This document shows positions 9,533-17,990 of a stretch of DNA of 64,000 nucleotides, piece by piece. Below the pieces are notes generated by a model. The model saw nothing but the letters and a program-made list of their open reading frames with translations, ran no database searches and was not told the origin of the DNA. How positions within the stretch are numbered: position 1 is the first letter of the stretch; every line of letters starts with the position of its first letter. This DNA comes from Kitasatospora herbaricolor (lineage in GTDB: Bacteria > Actinomycetota > Actinomycetes > Streptomycetales > Streptomycetaceae): contig NZ_JAUSVA010000002.1 of NCBI RefSeq assembly GCF_030813695.1, positions 868,001-932,000 on the forward strand. The letters run 5' to 3'. Both the position numbers and the translations under genes were made by a program.

Positions 9533-10140
9533 GAGGCGATCCCGTGCGCGACCACGCCGCGGTCGGCGAGGTTCCGGCGCAGGGCCTGCACCCCGTAATG
9601 GGTACGGGACTTGAGGGTTCCGCCGGGTATCCCGAGCAGTTGGGCGGCGTCCGGGCCGGCCCGGCCCAGCAGGTGGACGTGCACGACGGCCTCCCGGTGG
9701 ATCGGGTCGAGCGAGCGCAGCGAGTCGACCAGCACCTGGCGGTCCAGCACCTGGGCCGTCTGGTCGGCGACCGGCGCCTGGTCCGGGAAGCCCTCGGCGG
9801 CGATGCCGACCGGGACGGCGCGGTCCTTGCGCCGGCCGTCGATCAGCAGGTGGCGGGCGACGCGGAACAGCCACATCCGGATCGGCAGGTCGCTCCAGTC
9901 CAGCCGGTCGGACAACTGCCAGGCCCGCAGCAGGGTTTCCTGCACGATGTCCTCGACCTGGTGCGGGTCGTGACGGGACAGGCTGGTGACGAACCGCTGG
10001 AGCCGTTCCCGTTCGGCCAGCAGGAGCTCGGCGCGCCGCTCCGGGGCGGGCGGTGCGACCACCGCTCTGGGACGGACGGCCCCCGAGGGCTCGGACTGGC
10101 TGGCGGACGCCCGGTGGGTCGGGCCGGCGGTGCGCTCCAT
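9529..10140 (-). CDS. ECF-type RNA polymerase sigma factor
   Basis: The protein has 203 residues from ATG 10140, preceded by AGGAAG about 9 nt upstream; an upstream in-frame ATG at 10191 has no ribosome-binding site. Sigma region 2 (about 45-110) shows VEDIVQETLLRAW, followed by MWLFRVARHLLIDGRRK. Region 4 (about 140-195) shows the helix-turn-helix PDAAQLLGIPGGTLKSR. It has the two-domain architecture of extracytoplasmic-function sigma factors. The stop overlaps the start of the membrane protein gene downstream, so sigma, membrane protein and probably eccC are co-expressed. No anti-sigma gene is recognisable nearby; the membrane protein is the only candidate partner, and that is inference. 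Confidence 0.9.
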   Translation of the reverse strand: MERTAGPTHRASASQSEPSGAVRPRAVVAPPAPERRAELLLAERERLQRFVTSLSRHDPHQVEDIVQETLLRAWQLSDRLDWSDLPIRMWLFRVARHLLIDGRRKDRAVPVGIAAEGFPDQAPVADQTAQVLDRQVLVDSLRSLDPIHREAVVHVHLLGRAGPDAAQLLGIPGGTLKSRTHYGVQALRRNLADRGVVAHGIAS

Positions 10141-10416
10141 GACACTGCTCTTCCTGATCGTACGGCGGTCTGCAGCGGCGGAGACCCCCATGTCATGTGC
10201 GCGCAGGTCGCACATCCCCAACCGGCGGCCACGGTACTGACGCAAGTCGTCCGAAAGTTCGTGCCGGGGTGAACAGCAGGCCAAGTCATGTCGTTCAACC
10301 AGCCAACCGGCAGCACATCTTGACTGCCCGCCACCTCCGGAGCGGCAACTGTTCACCCGCCCGTGGTGTGCGCGGAGGAGGGTGGCGCCCACACCCTCAC
10401 GCCCCCTGGAGGCCCG
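10141..10416. other. Divergent promoter region
   Basis: A 276-nt gap between the sigma gene (minus) and the lectin gene (plus). No perfect operator or hairpin was found. Promoters for both directions must lie here. Confidence 0.4.
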
Positions 10417-11397
10417 GTGCCCCCGTCCGACCCGCGGCCGGCGCGGCCCGCCGACCCGCCCGCCGACCGCTTCGCCGACACCTTCGCCCGGCACACCCCG
10501 TCGCCGCCGCGCGGGCTGCTGCCCGGTGCCCGGGCCTGGGGGGTCACGGCGGCCACCGCCGCCCTGGCCACGGCCGCCGTGCTCGGCGCCGCGCAGCTGC
10601 CGGAGCTCCTCCGGCGGCCCCCGGCCGTGAGCGCCGGACAGCCGGTGGCGGCCGCGAACAGCGCGCCCTCGTCCTCGCGCGGGACGCCCTCGCCGGCCGG
10701 GTCCGCACCGGCCGCGCCCGGCCCCGCCCCGACCGTCACCGTCCAGGCGGCCGCCCAGGGCGCCCCCGATCCCGCCGGCTCCGCCCCGGCCGGGCAGCAC
10801 GAAGGCGCCGCCGCCCCGGCCGCGGTGGCGGGAGCAGGGGGCTCGCCTCCGCAGGGCGCCGACCGCACGCCCGTCCGGACCCAGGCGCCCGCACTGGCGC
10901 AGTCCGCTCCCGCGCCGGCGGCGGCCGCTCCCCCGGCGGCGGCGCCCGCGCAGTCCGCCGCCCCGGCTCTGGCCAACCCACCCGCCCCGGCCGTCGCCCA
11001 GCCCGTGACCGTGCCGGGCCGGCCGGTGGCCGGCCGGGCGTCCGGCAGGTGCATCGGCGTCCTCGGCGGGAAGGGCTCCGACGGCACGCCGCTGGAGCTG
11101 CAGGACTGCAACGGCTCGGCGGCGCAGTCCTGGGACTTCCGGGCCGACGGTTCGGTCCGGGCGCTCGGCCTGTGCATGGACGTGGCCTGGGCCTCGGTCG
11201 CCAACGGCGCCGTCGTCCAACTGGTGAACTGCAACGGCGGGCCGGCCCAGCGCTTCGTGCTGAGCGGCGCCGGGGACCTGGTCAACCCGCAGGCCGACAA
11301 GTGCGTGGACGCGAAGGACCAGGGCACCGGCAACGGCACCCGGCTCCAGCTCTGGAACTGCGCCGGCACCGCGAACCAGAAGTGGTACCTCCGCTGA
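10417..11397 (+). CDS. Membrane-anchored ricin B-type lectin domain protein
   Basis: The protein has 326 residues. The GTG at 10417 is preferred because GGAGG at 10408-10412 lies just upstream; an in-frame GTG at 10363 would add 18 residues. A single hydrophobic helix at about 42-60 (GVTAATAALATAAVLGAA) anchors it. Residues about 65-205 are a disordered Pro/Ala/Ser linker. The C-terminal about 120 residues form a ricin-type beta-trefoil with QxW-like repeats (AQSWDF, AQRFVL, NQKWYLR) and paired Cys (DCNG, LCMD, NCNG, KCVD, NCAG). Such domains bind galactose-type or xylan glycans. No catalytic domain is attached, so it probably tethers the cell surface to carbohydrate. Confidence 0.82.
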   Translation: MPPSDPRPARPADPPADRFADTFARHTPSPPRGLLPGARAWGVTAATAALATAAVLGAAQLPELLRRPPAVSAGQPVAAANSAPSSSRGTPSPAGSAPAAPGPAPTVTVQAAAQGAPDPAGSAPAGQHEGAAAPAAVAGAGGSPPQGADRTPVRTQAPALAQSAPAPAAAAPPAAAPAQSAAPALANPPAPAVAQPVTVPGRPVAGRASGRCIGVLGGKGSDGTPLELQDCNGSAAQSWDFRADGSVRALGLCMDVAWASVANGAVVQLVNCNGGPAQRFVLSGAGDLVNPQADKCVDAKDQGTGNGTRLQLWNCAGTANQKWYLR

Positions 11398-11565
11398 CGT
11401 CGCCTCACCGCCGGAGCGGCCGCCGCCGGGGGCCCGCCGGGCGGCCGGACGACGGCCCCGCGGCGGGCGGCGGCGCGGATCGGCAGGCCAGCGGCCGGAG
11501 CGGGGCCCGCCGAGGGGCCCGGGCGTCCACCGACCGGACTGGACCTGAGGGGTGGGTTCACGGCA
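11398..11565. other. GC-rich intergenic region downstream of the lectin gene
   Basis: About 170 nt very rich in GGC/CGG with several short inverted GGGCCC-like pairs. No gene or clean terminator is seen. Confidence 0.35.
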
Positions 11566-11581
11566 ATATGGTCTAGACCTC
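11566..11581. promoter_or_regulatory. dre (DasR-responsive element) upstream of nagB
   Basis: ATATGGTCTAGACCTC contains the perfect palindrome GGTCTAGACC, the core of the DasR binding element, 31 nt upstream of the nagB start. Established knowledge: DasR, a GntR/HutC regulator sensing glucosamine-6-phosphate, represses nag genes in streptomycetes through such sites. Confidence 0.88.
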
Positions 11582-11612
11582 TCTCTGTCGCTCCAGAAAT
11601 GGCGGACCCTGT

Positions 11613-12395
11613 ATGGAAATCGTGATCGTCCCCGACGCCGCCGCCGGCGGTGAGCTCATCGCCGCGGCGATCGCCGATCTCCTGTCCGCCAAGCCCGACG
11701 CCCTGCTCGGCGTCGCGACCGGCTCCACCCCGCTGCCGATCTACCAGGCCCTGGCCGCCCGGGTCCAGGCCGCGACGCTGGACGCCTCGCGGGCCCGGAT
11801 CTGCCAGCTGGACGAGTACGTGGGCCTGCCCGCCGGCCACCCCGAGTCCTACCGCTCGGTGGTGCTCCGCGAGGTCGTCGAGCCGCTCGGCCTCACCGAG
11901 GCGTCCTTCCTCGGCCCGGACGGCAACGCGGCGGACATCGCCGCGGCCGCCATCGCCTACGACCACGCGCTGGCCGAGGCCGGCGGCGTGGACCTGCAGT
12001 TGCTGGGCATCGGCACCGACGGGCACATCGGCTTCAACGAGCCGTGCTCCTCGCTCGCCTCGCGCACCCGGATCAAGACGCTGACCCGGCAGACCCGCGA
12101 GGACAACGCCCGCTTCTTCGACAGCCTGGACGAGGTGCCGCACCACGTCATCACCCAGGGCATCGGCACCATCCTGGAGGCCCGCCACCTGGTGCTGCTG
12201 GCCACCGGCGAGGCGAAGGCCGAGGCCGTCGCGCTGGCCGTCGAGGGCCCGCTGTCGGCCGCCGTCCCGGCCTCCGCGCTCCAGTTGCACCCGCACGCCA
12301 CCGTGGTGGTCGACGAGGCGGCCGCCGCGGGCCTCAAGCTCGCCGACTACTTCCGCGACACCTACGCGGCCAAGCCCGCCTGGCAGGGCCTCTGA
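11613..12395 (+). CDS. nagB: Glucosamine-6-phosphate deaminase
   Basis: The protein has 260 residues, normal NagB length, from ATG 11613. It converts glucosamine-6-phosphate to fructose-6-phosphate and ammonia in the cytoplasm, the last step of N-acetylglucosamine catabolism. Family motifs: GVATGSTPLPIYQAL near residue 35, CQLDEYVGLP near 70, LLGIGTDGHIGFNEP near 130 containing catalytic Asp and His, and SRTRIKTLTRQTR near 155. The gene is monocistronic, with a dre operator just upstream and a strong hairpin just downstream, so control by DasR and GlcN-6-P is expected. That matters here because related operators occur in the adjacent biosynthetic cluster. Confidence 0.96.
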   Translation: MEIVIVPDAAAGGELIAAAIADLLSAKPDALLGVATGSTPLPIYQALAARVQAATLDASRARICQLDEYVGLPAGHPESYRSVVLREVVEPLGLTEASFLGPDGNAADIAAAAIAYDHALAEAGGVDLQLLGIGTDGHIGFNEPCSSLASRTRIKTLTRQTREDNARFFDSLDEVPHHVITQGIGTILEARHLVLLATGEAKAEAVALAVEGPLSAAVPASALQLHPHATVVVDEAAAAGLKLADYFRDTYAAKPAWQGL

Positions 12396-12473
12396 TCCCC
12401 GCCGCCCTGGGACGCCGGTGACGGCGTCACCCGCGGGGTGCCCCCGTCCGGGCACCGAACCAGGGCACCGCAT

Positions 12474-12511
12474 CGGCGGCTCCGGAGCGTACATCCGCTC
12501 CGGAGCCGCCG
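12474..12511 (+). terminator. nagB terminator hairpin
   Basis: A perfect 16-bp stem (CGGCGGCTCCGGAGCG / its complement) with loop TACATC lies 78 nt after the nagB stop. Confidence 0.75.
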
Positions 12512-13123
12512 TTCGCGTTTCCCGCCTGGGACGGCGCGGCCCGGCCACAGCCGTACCGAGAACCCCATGGGCACCGCAAGGACCACCGGTACCCGCGAAC
12601 AGCGTCAGGAGCAACAGCACCACCGGCACCGGCGCCACCCCACCCACCCCGCCGTCGCGCTCCCGTCGCAGCGACCCGCCTGCGGCGGCCCGCACCGCCC
12701 GGCAAGAGTCGCGTCATGTGGTCTGTGTCACTTCCACACCCCGACCCGGGTGCGGACGGTGACCGGTGACATCCGGAGCGTGGCGCGATCGTCGCAGGCC
12801 AGAGCGCCCCACCGGGGCCGAGGGTGCGCGTCCGGAGCCGACGCCGGGACGCCGCCCCCCCGCCCGGGGAGTCCTTGATTGACGCCACGTCATATGACTA
12901 CGGTGAATTCACCCCTTGAACGGCCGGAGGTCACCCGGACGCCAGGTCGGACCTGGCGCGCCCTCCGGCGGCACGCCCCGCACGGCCGGCCAGTGCTGCC
13001 CTGCCTGCGAGAGCCTCACCTCCCTCGAACGACACCATCGACCGCAGCACCCTGTGGTTAGTCCGCCTTGTCGCGAAGTCCTGACGGCGGGTGTCGTCAC
13101 CTCTGACAGTTGAGGATCAGGCC
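12512..13123. promoter_or_regulatory. 612-nt non-coding region with three palindromes ahead of the cluster
   Basis: No convincing gene is seen. Three close palindromes are present: GTCATATGAC (12889-12898), GGTGAATTCACC (12902-12913) and CGCCAGGT-CGG-ACCTGGCG (12940-12958). An AT-richer stretch around 12875-12915 (TTGATTGACGCC, then TCATATGACTACGGT) looks like a promoter. The transcript would have a leader of about 200 nt before the first cyclitol gene. A short frame beginning ATGACTACGGTG at 12895 could be a leader peptide, but support is weak. Confidence 0.55.
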
Positions 13124-14329
13124 TTGAATTCAGCAGCCCAGTCCCGAGAGCCCCTGCGCTGGACGATCACGACCCAGCTGCCCGTCGCCTACGAGATCGT
13201 CGAGACGCCCGGCCTGCTCGACCCGGCCAACCCGGAACTGCTCAGCCTGCCCGGCGGCGCCACCGGCACCGAGACCCGCCTGGTGGTGCTGGACCACTCC
13301 GTCTCCGACCTGTACGGCGAGCGGATCCGCGCCTACTTCGACGCCAACGACGTGCCCGTCACCTACCTCTCGATGCCGGGTGACGAGGAGAGCAAGTCGA
13401 TCGGCAACGTGCTCGACGTCGTCGCCAAGCTCAACGAGGTCGGCACCAACCGCCTCAGCAACCCCCCGATCGTAATCGGCGGCGGCGTCCTCGCGGACGT
13501 CGTCGGGCTCGCCGCCAGCCTGTACCGGCGGGGCATCCCGTACATCCGGGTGCCCACCACCCTGCTCGGCCAGGTCGACGTCAGCGTCGCGGCCAAGACC
13601 GGCATCAACTTCGGCGGCTACCGCAACCGGCTGGGCAGCTACAGCCCGCCGCCGCGCACCCTGATCGACCGCGAGTTCCTGGCCACCGTCCCGCGCCGGC
13701 AGATCCGCAACGGCATGGGCGAGATCTTCAAGATGGCCCTGATCAAGGACCTCCGGCTGTTCGAGCTGCTCGAGGAGCACGGCGCCGACCTGATCGAGGC
13801 CCGCTTCCAGGCCTCGGACGGCGGTCCGCTGCCGGCCGGCGTGCCGGACGAGGTGATCGGCCGCGCCATCGCCGGCATGGCGGAGGAACTCCAGCCCAAC
13901 CTCTGGGAGAAGGACCTGCGGCGCAGCGTCGACTACGGGCACTCCTTCTCCCCGCTGGTGGAGATGCGGGCGCTGCCGGAGCTGCTGCACGGCGAGGCCG
14001 TGGCGATGGACTGCGTCTTCTCGGCCGTCCTGGCGGCGCAGCGCGGCCTGATCGACGAGGCCGTGCTGGAGCGGATCATCGCCGCCGCGGTCCGGCTCGG
14101 CCTCAGCCCCTCGCACCCGCTCTTCTGCGACGTCGACCTGCTGACCGAGGCGCTGGCCGACACCGTCCGGCACCGCGACGGCAAGCAGCACCTGCCGGTC
14201 CTGACCCGGATCGGCGAGGTCTGCTTCCTCGACGACCTCTCCGTCCCCGAGATCGCCTCGGCCGCCGACCGGATGGGGCGGCTGCTCGGCCCCGCCGCCG
14301 TGCCGGTGGCCGCCGGGCGGCTCGGGTGA
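13124..14329 (+). CDS. Sugar-phosphate cyclase, sedoheptulose-7-phosphate cyclase type (3-dehydroquinate synthase fold)
   Basis: The protein has 401 residues. The TTG at 13124 has GAGGA seven nt upstream; a GTG at 13091 has no such site. It is a NAD- and metal-dependent cyclase of the DHQS superfamily that would turn sedoheptulose 7-phosphate into a C7 cyclitol ketone. Visible residues: NAD loop IGGGVLADVVG (about 118), metal-binding Glu in NGMGEIFKMA (about 200), His in DYGHSFSP (about 272) and His in LHGEAVAMD (about 288). The stretches IRVPTTLLGQVDVSVAAKTG and NRLGSY-PPP-T-ID-FLATVP-IRNG recall desmethyl-4-deoxygadusol synthase and 2-epi-valiolone synthase more than ValA/AcbC. The subclass (EEVS, EVS or DDGS) is therefore undecided. 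First gene of a six-gene operon. Confidence 0.85.
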   Translation: MNSAAQSREPLRWTITTQLPVAYEIVETPGLLDPANPELLSLPGGATGTETRLVVLDHSVSDLYGERIRAYFDANDVPVTYLSMPGDEESKSIGNVLDVVAKLNEVGTNRLSNPPIVIGGGVLADVVGLAASLYRRGIPYIRVPTTLLGQVDVSVAAKTGINFGGYRNRLGSYSPPPRTLIDREFLATVPRRQIRNGMGEIFKMALIKDLRLFELLEEHGADLIEARFQASDGGPLPAGVPDEVIGRAIAGMAEELQPNLWEKDLRRSVDYGHSFSPLVEMRALPELLHGEAVAMDCVFSAVLAAQRGLIDEAVLERIIAAAVRLGLSPSHPLFCDVDLLTEALADTVRHRDGKQHLPVLTRIGEVCFLDDLSVPEIASAADRMGRLLGPAAVPVAAGRLG

Positions 14330-15114
14330 CGGTGGCGGACGACGCCGGCCGGCCGGTGCCCCCGGGCCCGGCCGGCCGGGTGGTCGTCGTCACCGGCGGC
14401 AGCACCGGCATCGGCCGGGCCGCGGCGCTGGCCTTCGCGCGGGCGGGGATGCGGGTGGTGCTCGCCTCCCGCCGCGCCGAACCGGGCGAGGACGCGGCCG
14501 CGGAGATCAAGGAGGCCGGCGGCGAGGCGCAGTTCGTGGCGTGCGACGTCACCGACCCCGCGCAGGTGCGGGAGCTGTTCGCGACGGTGCGCTCGGCGTA
14601 CGGCGTGGTGCACCACGCGTTCAACAACGCGGGTGTCCCGGGTGACGGGCGACTGGTCGACCTGACGCCCGAGCAGTTCGACGCCACCTTCGCGGTGAAC
14701 ACCCGCGGTCTGTGGCTGTGCATGCGGGAGGAGCTGCGGCTGATGTCGGCGCAGGGCTTCGGCAGCATCGTCAACAACACCTCGGTGCACGGGCTGCGGA
14801 CCGTCTTCCCCGGCATCGGCGCCTACGTGACCTCGAAGCACGCGGCGATCGCGCTCACCCGGATCGGCGCGCTGGAACACGCCCGGGACGGGGTCCGGGT
14901 GAACGCGGTCGCCCCCGGTCCGATCGAGACGGAGATGCTGGCCGCCTCGGAGGCGGCGGTCGGCGGCGCCACCACCTGGCGGGGGCTGATCCCGTCCGGC
15001 GTGATCGGCACCCCGCAGCAGGTCGCGGACGTGGTGCTGTGGCTGTTCTCCGAGGCGTCCGGCTACGTCAACGGCCAGGTGGTGGCCGTGGACGGCGGCT
15101 TCCTCGCCGTCTGA
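14326..15114 (+). CDS. Short-chain dehydrogenase/reductase
   Basis: The protein has 262 residues, beginning GTG inside the preceding stop (GTGA). It is a classical SDR: cofactor loop TGGSTGIG (about 22-29), NNAG-type motif FNNAGVPG near 105, catalytic Ser in NNTSVHG (about 153), and YVTSK with Tyr about 167 and Lys about 171, followed by NAVAPGPIETEM. The Arg cluster LASRR after beta-2 does not settle NAD versus NADP. Coupled to the cyclase, it probably oxidises or reduces a ring hydroxyl or ketone of the cyclitol. Substrate is inferred from the operon only. Confidence 0.88.
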   Translation: MTVADDAGRPVPPGPAGRVVVVTGGSTGIGRAAALAFARAGMRVVLASRRAEPGEDAAAEIKEAGGEAQFVACDVTDPAQVRELFATVRSAYGVVHHAFNNAGVPGDGRLVDLTPEQFDATFAVNTRGLWLCMREELRLMSAQGFGSIVNNTSVHGLRTVFPGIGAYVTSKHAAIALTRIGALEHARDGVRVNAVAPGPIETEMLAASEAAVGGATTWRGLIPSGVIGTPQQVADVVLWLFSEASGYVNGQVVAVDGGFLAV

Positions 15115-15204
15115 GCACCGCCCGCCCCGCCGGCCGGCGGTCCTCCTCCCGAGGCCGCCGGCCGGCCCCTGACAGACCACCCGACAGCAGGACGAGAGGT
15201 GTCC

Positions 15205-16737
15205 ATGGAGATCCCGGCCCGGACGTACGACTTCGTGGTGATCGGCGCCGGAGCGGCGGGGTGCGTCCTCGCCGCCCGGCTCAGTGCCCGGCCCGAGCAG
15301 AGCGTCCTGCTGGTGGAGGCGGGCCCCCCGGACCACGACCCGCGGATCGCCCGCCCGGTGGCCTGGCCCGGGCTGCTCGGCGGCGAACTCGACTGGGGGT
15401 ACCGGACGGTGCCGCAGGCCGCGCTGAACGGCCGGCGCCTGGCCTGGCCGCGCGGGCGGGTCCTGGGCGGCTCCGGCGCGATCAACGCGATGGTGCACAT
15501 CCGCGGCGCCGCCTCCGACTTCGACGCCTGGAGCCGGTGGGGCGGCGACCTGTGGAACGCGGAGGCCTTCCTCCCGTACCTGGAACGGCTGGACGCCCCG
15601 GCGGACGCGCCCGTGCCCGGGGCGATCCCGGTCGCCGAGAACACCGATCCGCACCCGTTCGCGGCCGCCTTCGTCGCCGCCGCGCAGAAGGCCGGATTGC
15701 CGGCCAACCCGGACTTCAACGCGGCCGCCCAGGAGGGGGTCGGCCTGTACCGGACCACCGTCACGGCCGGCACCCCGCAGGCGCCGGCCCGGCGGGCCAA
15801 CACCGCCTTCACCCACCTGGGCCCGGTGCTGGACCGGCCGAACCTGACCGTGCTGACCGACGCCACCGTGCTGCGGATCGAGATCACCGGCGGCCGCGCC
15901 CGCGGCATCCGGGTGAGCCACGGCGGGGAGGTCCACAGCATCGGCGCCGGCACCGAGGTGGTGCTCTGCGCCGGCACGGTGGCCAGCCCTCAGCTGCTGC
16001 TGCTCAGCGGCGCCGGCCCGGCGGACCGTCTGGCGGCGCTCGGCATCGCGTCCACCGTGGACCTGCCGGGCGTCGGCGAGAACCTGCACGACCACGTCCA
16101 GGTCTCGCTGGCGTACGACACCACCGAGGGGCACCCGGTCGCCGACCGCTCCAACCTCGGGGAGGCCGGCGGGTTCGTCACCGTGCTGCCGGGCTCCCCC
16201 GCGCCGGACATCCAGCTGTCGTTCGCCCCCATGAAGGACCTGAACAACGCCTCCCGGCTCGGCTGGGGCTTCACCGTCGGCCCGGCCCTGACCAGGCCGC
16301 GCAGCCGCGGCCGGCTCACCCTGGACCCGGCCGGGCCGCTCGGGCACCCGCTGATCGACCCCGCCTACCTGGACGACCCCACCGATCTGGACACCCTGCT
16401 GGAGGGGGTGCGGCTGGCCCAGGAGATCGCCGGCACCGAGCCGCTCGGCTCGCTGCGGTCGGCGCCGGTGCCCTCCCCGATCGCCGGCCGGGCCGAGCTG
16501 GCGGAGTTCGTCCGCGGCAACGCCCAGACACAGTTCCACCCGGTCGGCACCTGCCGGCTGGGCGCCGCCGACGACGAGCTGGCGGTCGTCGACCCGTGGC
16601 TGCGGGTGCGGGGCGTGGCCGGCCTGCGGGTGGCCGACGCCTCCGTCATCCCGAGCATGATCACCGGAAACATCCACGCCGCCGTGGTCGCGGTCGCCGA
16701 GCGCGCCGCCGACTTCATCCAGGAGCCCGCCCTATGA
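15205..16737 (+). CDS. GMC-family FAD oxidoreductase
   Basis: The protein has 510 residues. ATG 15205 has GAGAGG five nt upstream; GTG 15199 would add two residues. The FAD-binding motif VVIGAGAAGCVLAARLS is at residues about 11-27, with VEAGP following, and the GMC signature WPRGRVLGGSGAINAM lies near 85. Catalytic C-terminal residues are visible as His in QFHPVGTCRLG (about 445) and GNIHAAV (about 490). GMC enzymes oxidise alcohols, sugars or cyclitols with O2 or another acceptor. Its operon position points to oxidation of a cyclitol hydroxyl. It overlaps the next gene by ATGA. Confidence 0.9.
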   Translation: MEIPARTYDFVVIGAGAAGCVLAARLSARPEQSVLLVEAGPPDHDPRIARPVAWPGLLGGELDWGYRTVPQAALNGRRLAWPRGRVLGGSGAINAMVHIRGAASDFDAWSRWGGDLWNAEAFLPYLERLDAPADAPVPGAIPVAENTDPHPFAAAFVAAAQKAGLPANPDFNAAAQEGVGLYRTTVTAGTPQAPARRANTAFTHLGPVLDRPNLTVLTDATVLRIEITGGRARGIRVSHGGEVHSIGAGTEVVLCAGTVASPQLLLLSGAGPADRLAALGIASTVDLPGVGENLHDHVQVSLAYDTTEGHPVADRSNLGEAGGFVTVLPGSPAPDIQLSFAPMKDLNNASRLGWGFTVGPALTRPRSRGRLTLDPAGPLGHPLIDPAYLDDPTDLDTLLEGVRLAQEIAGTEPLGSLRSAPVPSPIAGRAELAEFVRGNAQTQFHPVGTCRLGAADDELAVVDPWLRVRGVAGLRVADASVIPSMITGNIHAAVVAVAERAADFIQEPAL

Positions 16738-17885
16738 CCACGCCGACCCCCGCCCGTCCCGCAGGAGCCGAGCTGCGCTGGGGTGCCCTCGGCGCCACCG
16801 CCTACATCAGCGGCCTCCTGCTGCCCGCGATCGCCCGCACCGACGGCTGCGCGCTGACCGCCGTCGCCAGCCGCCCGGAGCGGCACGCGCAGGCCGTCGA
16901 GGTGGCCAAGCCGTACGGCGCGACCGCGCACGAGGACTACGCCGCGCTGCTCGCCGACCCGGACGTGGACGCCGTGTACATCGCCCTCCCCAACACCGAC
17001 CACGTCGAATGGACGGTGCGGGCGCTGGACGCCGGCAAGCACGTCCTGGTCGAGAAGCCGATGGCGATGGACGAGGGCGGTGTCCGGCGGATCGAGCGGG
17101 CCGCCGCCGATGCCTCGCGGATCGCCACGGAGGCGTTCATGTACCGCTTCCACCCGCAGCAGCGGCGGGCCGCGGAGCTGCTCGCCGCCGGTACGATCGG
17201 CGAACTCCGGGTCGTCCGGACGGCGTTCGCCTTCGAGATCCCCACCGGCAGCGGCAACATCCGACTGGACCCGGCCCTCGGCGGCGGCGCCACCTGGGAC
17301 GTCGGCTGCTACGCCGTGGACGTCCCGCAGCTCTTCTTCGGCCGGGCACCCGAACGGGTCGGCGCGCGGTTCGCCCGCCGCCCCGGGCACGGGGTGGAGA
17401 CCAGCGCCATCGGCTGGATGGACTTCGGCGAGGGCCGCGGCGCAGTCCTCGACTGGAGCATCGACTACGGACCGCGCGCCTGGTACGAACTGCAGGGCAC
17501 CCACGGCACGATCAGCGTCCGAAACGCCTGGGCGATGTCCGGCGAGGACGGCGTCGTCACCGTCCGTACCACCGACGGTGTCCGGGCCGAGAGCGTGCCG
17601 GCCGCCGACCACTACCAGCTGCAGGTCGCCGCGTTCGCCCGGGCGGTGGCCGAGGGCGGCCCCGGACCGTACCCGCTCGCCGACTCCCGGCGGGCCGCTC
17701 GGGTCGGCGCGGCGCTGGTGGCGTCCGCGGCGGCCGGCGGGGAGCCGGTGGGCACGGCCGACGTGACGGCCAGCGTGACGGCCGGCGTAACGACCGGCTT
17801 AACGACCGGCTTAACGACCGGCGGCGGAGCGGCCGGCGGCGGACCGGCCGGCGGCGGAGCGACCCGCGGAGCGGTACCGGCATGA
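16734..17885 (+). CDS. Gfo/Idh/MocA-family oxidoreductase with repeat tail and two TTA codons
   Basis: The protein has 383 residues from an ATG overlapping the GMC stop. Its N-terminal Rossmann fold is LRWGALGATAYISGLLLP; the conserved lysine motif VLVEKPMAM lies at about 105; the C-terminal part reads GGATWDVGCYAVD and EAFMYRFHPQ. This family oxidises or reduces sugars and inositols with NAD(P). The last 45 residues are unlike the family: V/L-T-T-G repeats then Gly-Gly-Gly-Pro/Ala, encoded by 12-bp repeats. Two TTA leucine codons (17799 and 17811) lie in that tail, so full translation should need the bldA tRNA. The tail may be dispensable. It overlaps the transporter gene by ATGA. Confidence 0.87.
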   Translation: MTTPTPARPAGAELRWGALGATAYISGLLLPAIARTDGCALTAVASRPERHAQAVEVAKPYGATAHEDYAALLADPDVDAVYIALPNTDHVEWTVRALDAGKHVLVEKPMAMDEGGVRRIERAAADASRIATEAFMYRFHPQQRRAAELLAAGTIGELRVVRTAFAFEIPTGSGNIRLDPALGGGATWDVGCYAVDVPQLFFGRAPERVGARFARRPGHGVETSAIGWMDFGEGRGAVLDWSIDYGPRAWYELQGTHGTISVRNAWAMSGEDGVVTVRTTDGVRAESVPAADHYQLQVAAFARAVAEGGPGPYPLADSRRAARVGAALVASAAAGGEPVGTADVTASVTAGVTTGLTTGLTTGGGAAGGGPAGGGATRGAVPA

Positions 17886-17990
17886 CGGACTTCCGTGTGA
17901 CGGACGCCCGCGGGACCGCCGCCGGTGGGACCGCCGCTGGGACGAGCGCCGGTGGGACGAGCGCCGGTGGGACCGACTCCGGTGGCAGGG
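17765..17990. repeat. Low-complexity repeat block across a gene junction
   Basis: The unit (GGCKTAACGACC) repeats three times at about 17786-17821, followed by GGCGGCGGA-type repeats up to the ATGA junction at 17882. GGGAC-GCCGGTG repeats continue into the 5' end of the transporter frame to about 17980. Both proteins inherit unusual Thr/Gly/Ala tails. This looks like recent slippage. Confidence 0.65.

Noticed and set aside
2432..9598. Very long open frame on the plus strand opposite eccC and the repeat membrane protein
   Set aside because: Composition is Gly/Arg/Ala/Gln-rich without domains; it is the expected third-position-GC shadow of the two minus-strand genes, which carry clear motifs and starts.
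12895..13061. Possible leader peptide beginning ATGACTACGGTG
   Set aside because: No Shine-Dalgarno site, no run of regulatory codons and Arg/Pro-rich composition; recorded only as a possibility in the regulatory region.
14712..16733. Long plus-strand frame running through the SDR and GMC genes into the Gfo/Idh/MocA frame
   Set aside because: Upstream of ATG 16734 the translation is Arg/Pro/Gly-rich noise overlapping two well-supported genes; only the part from 16734 is real.
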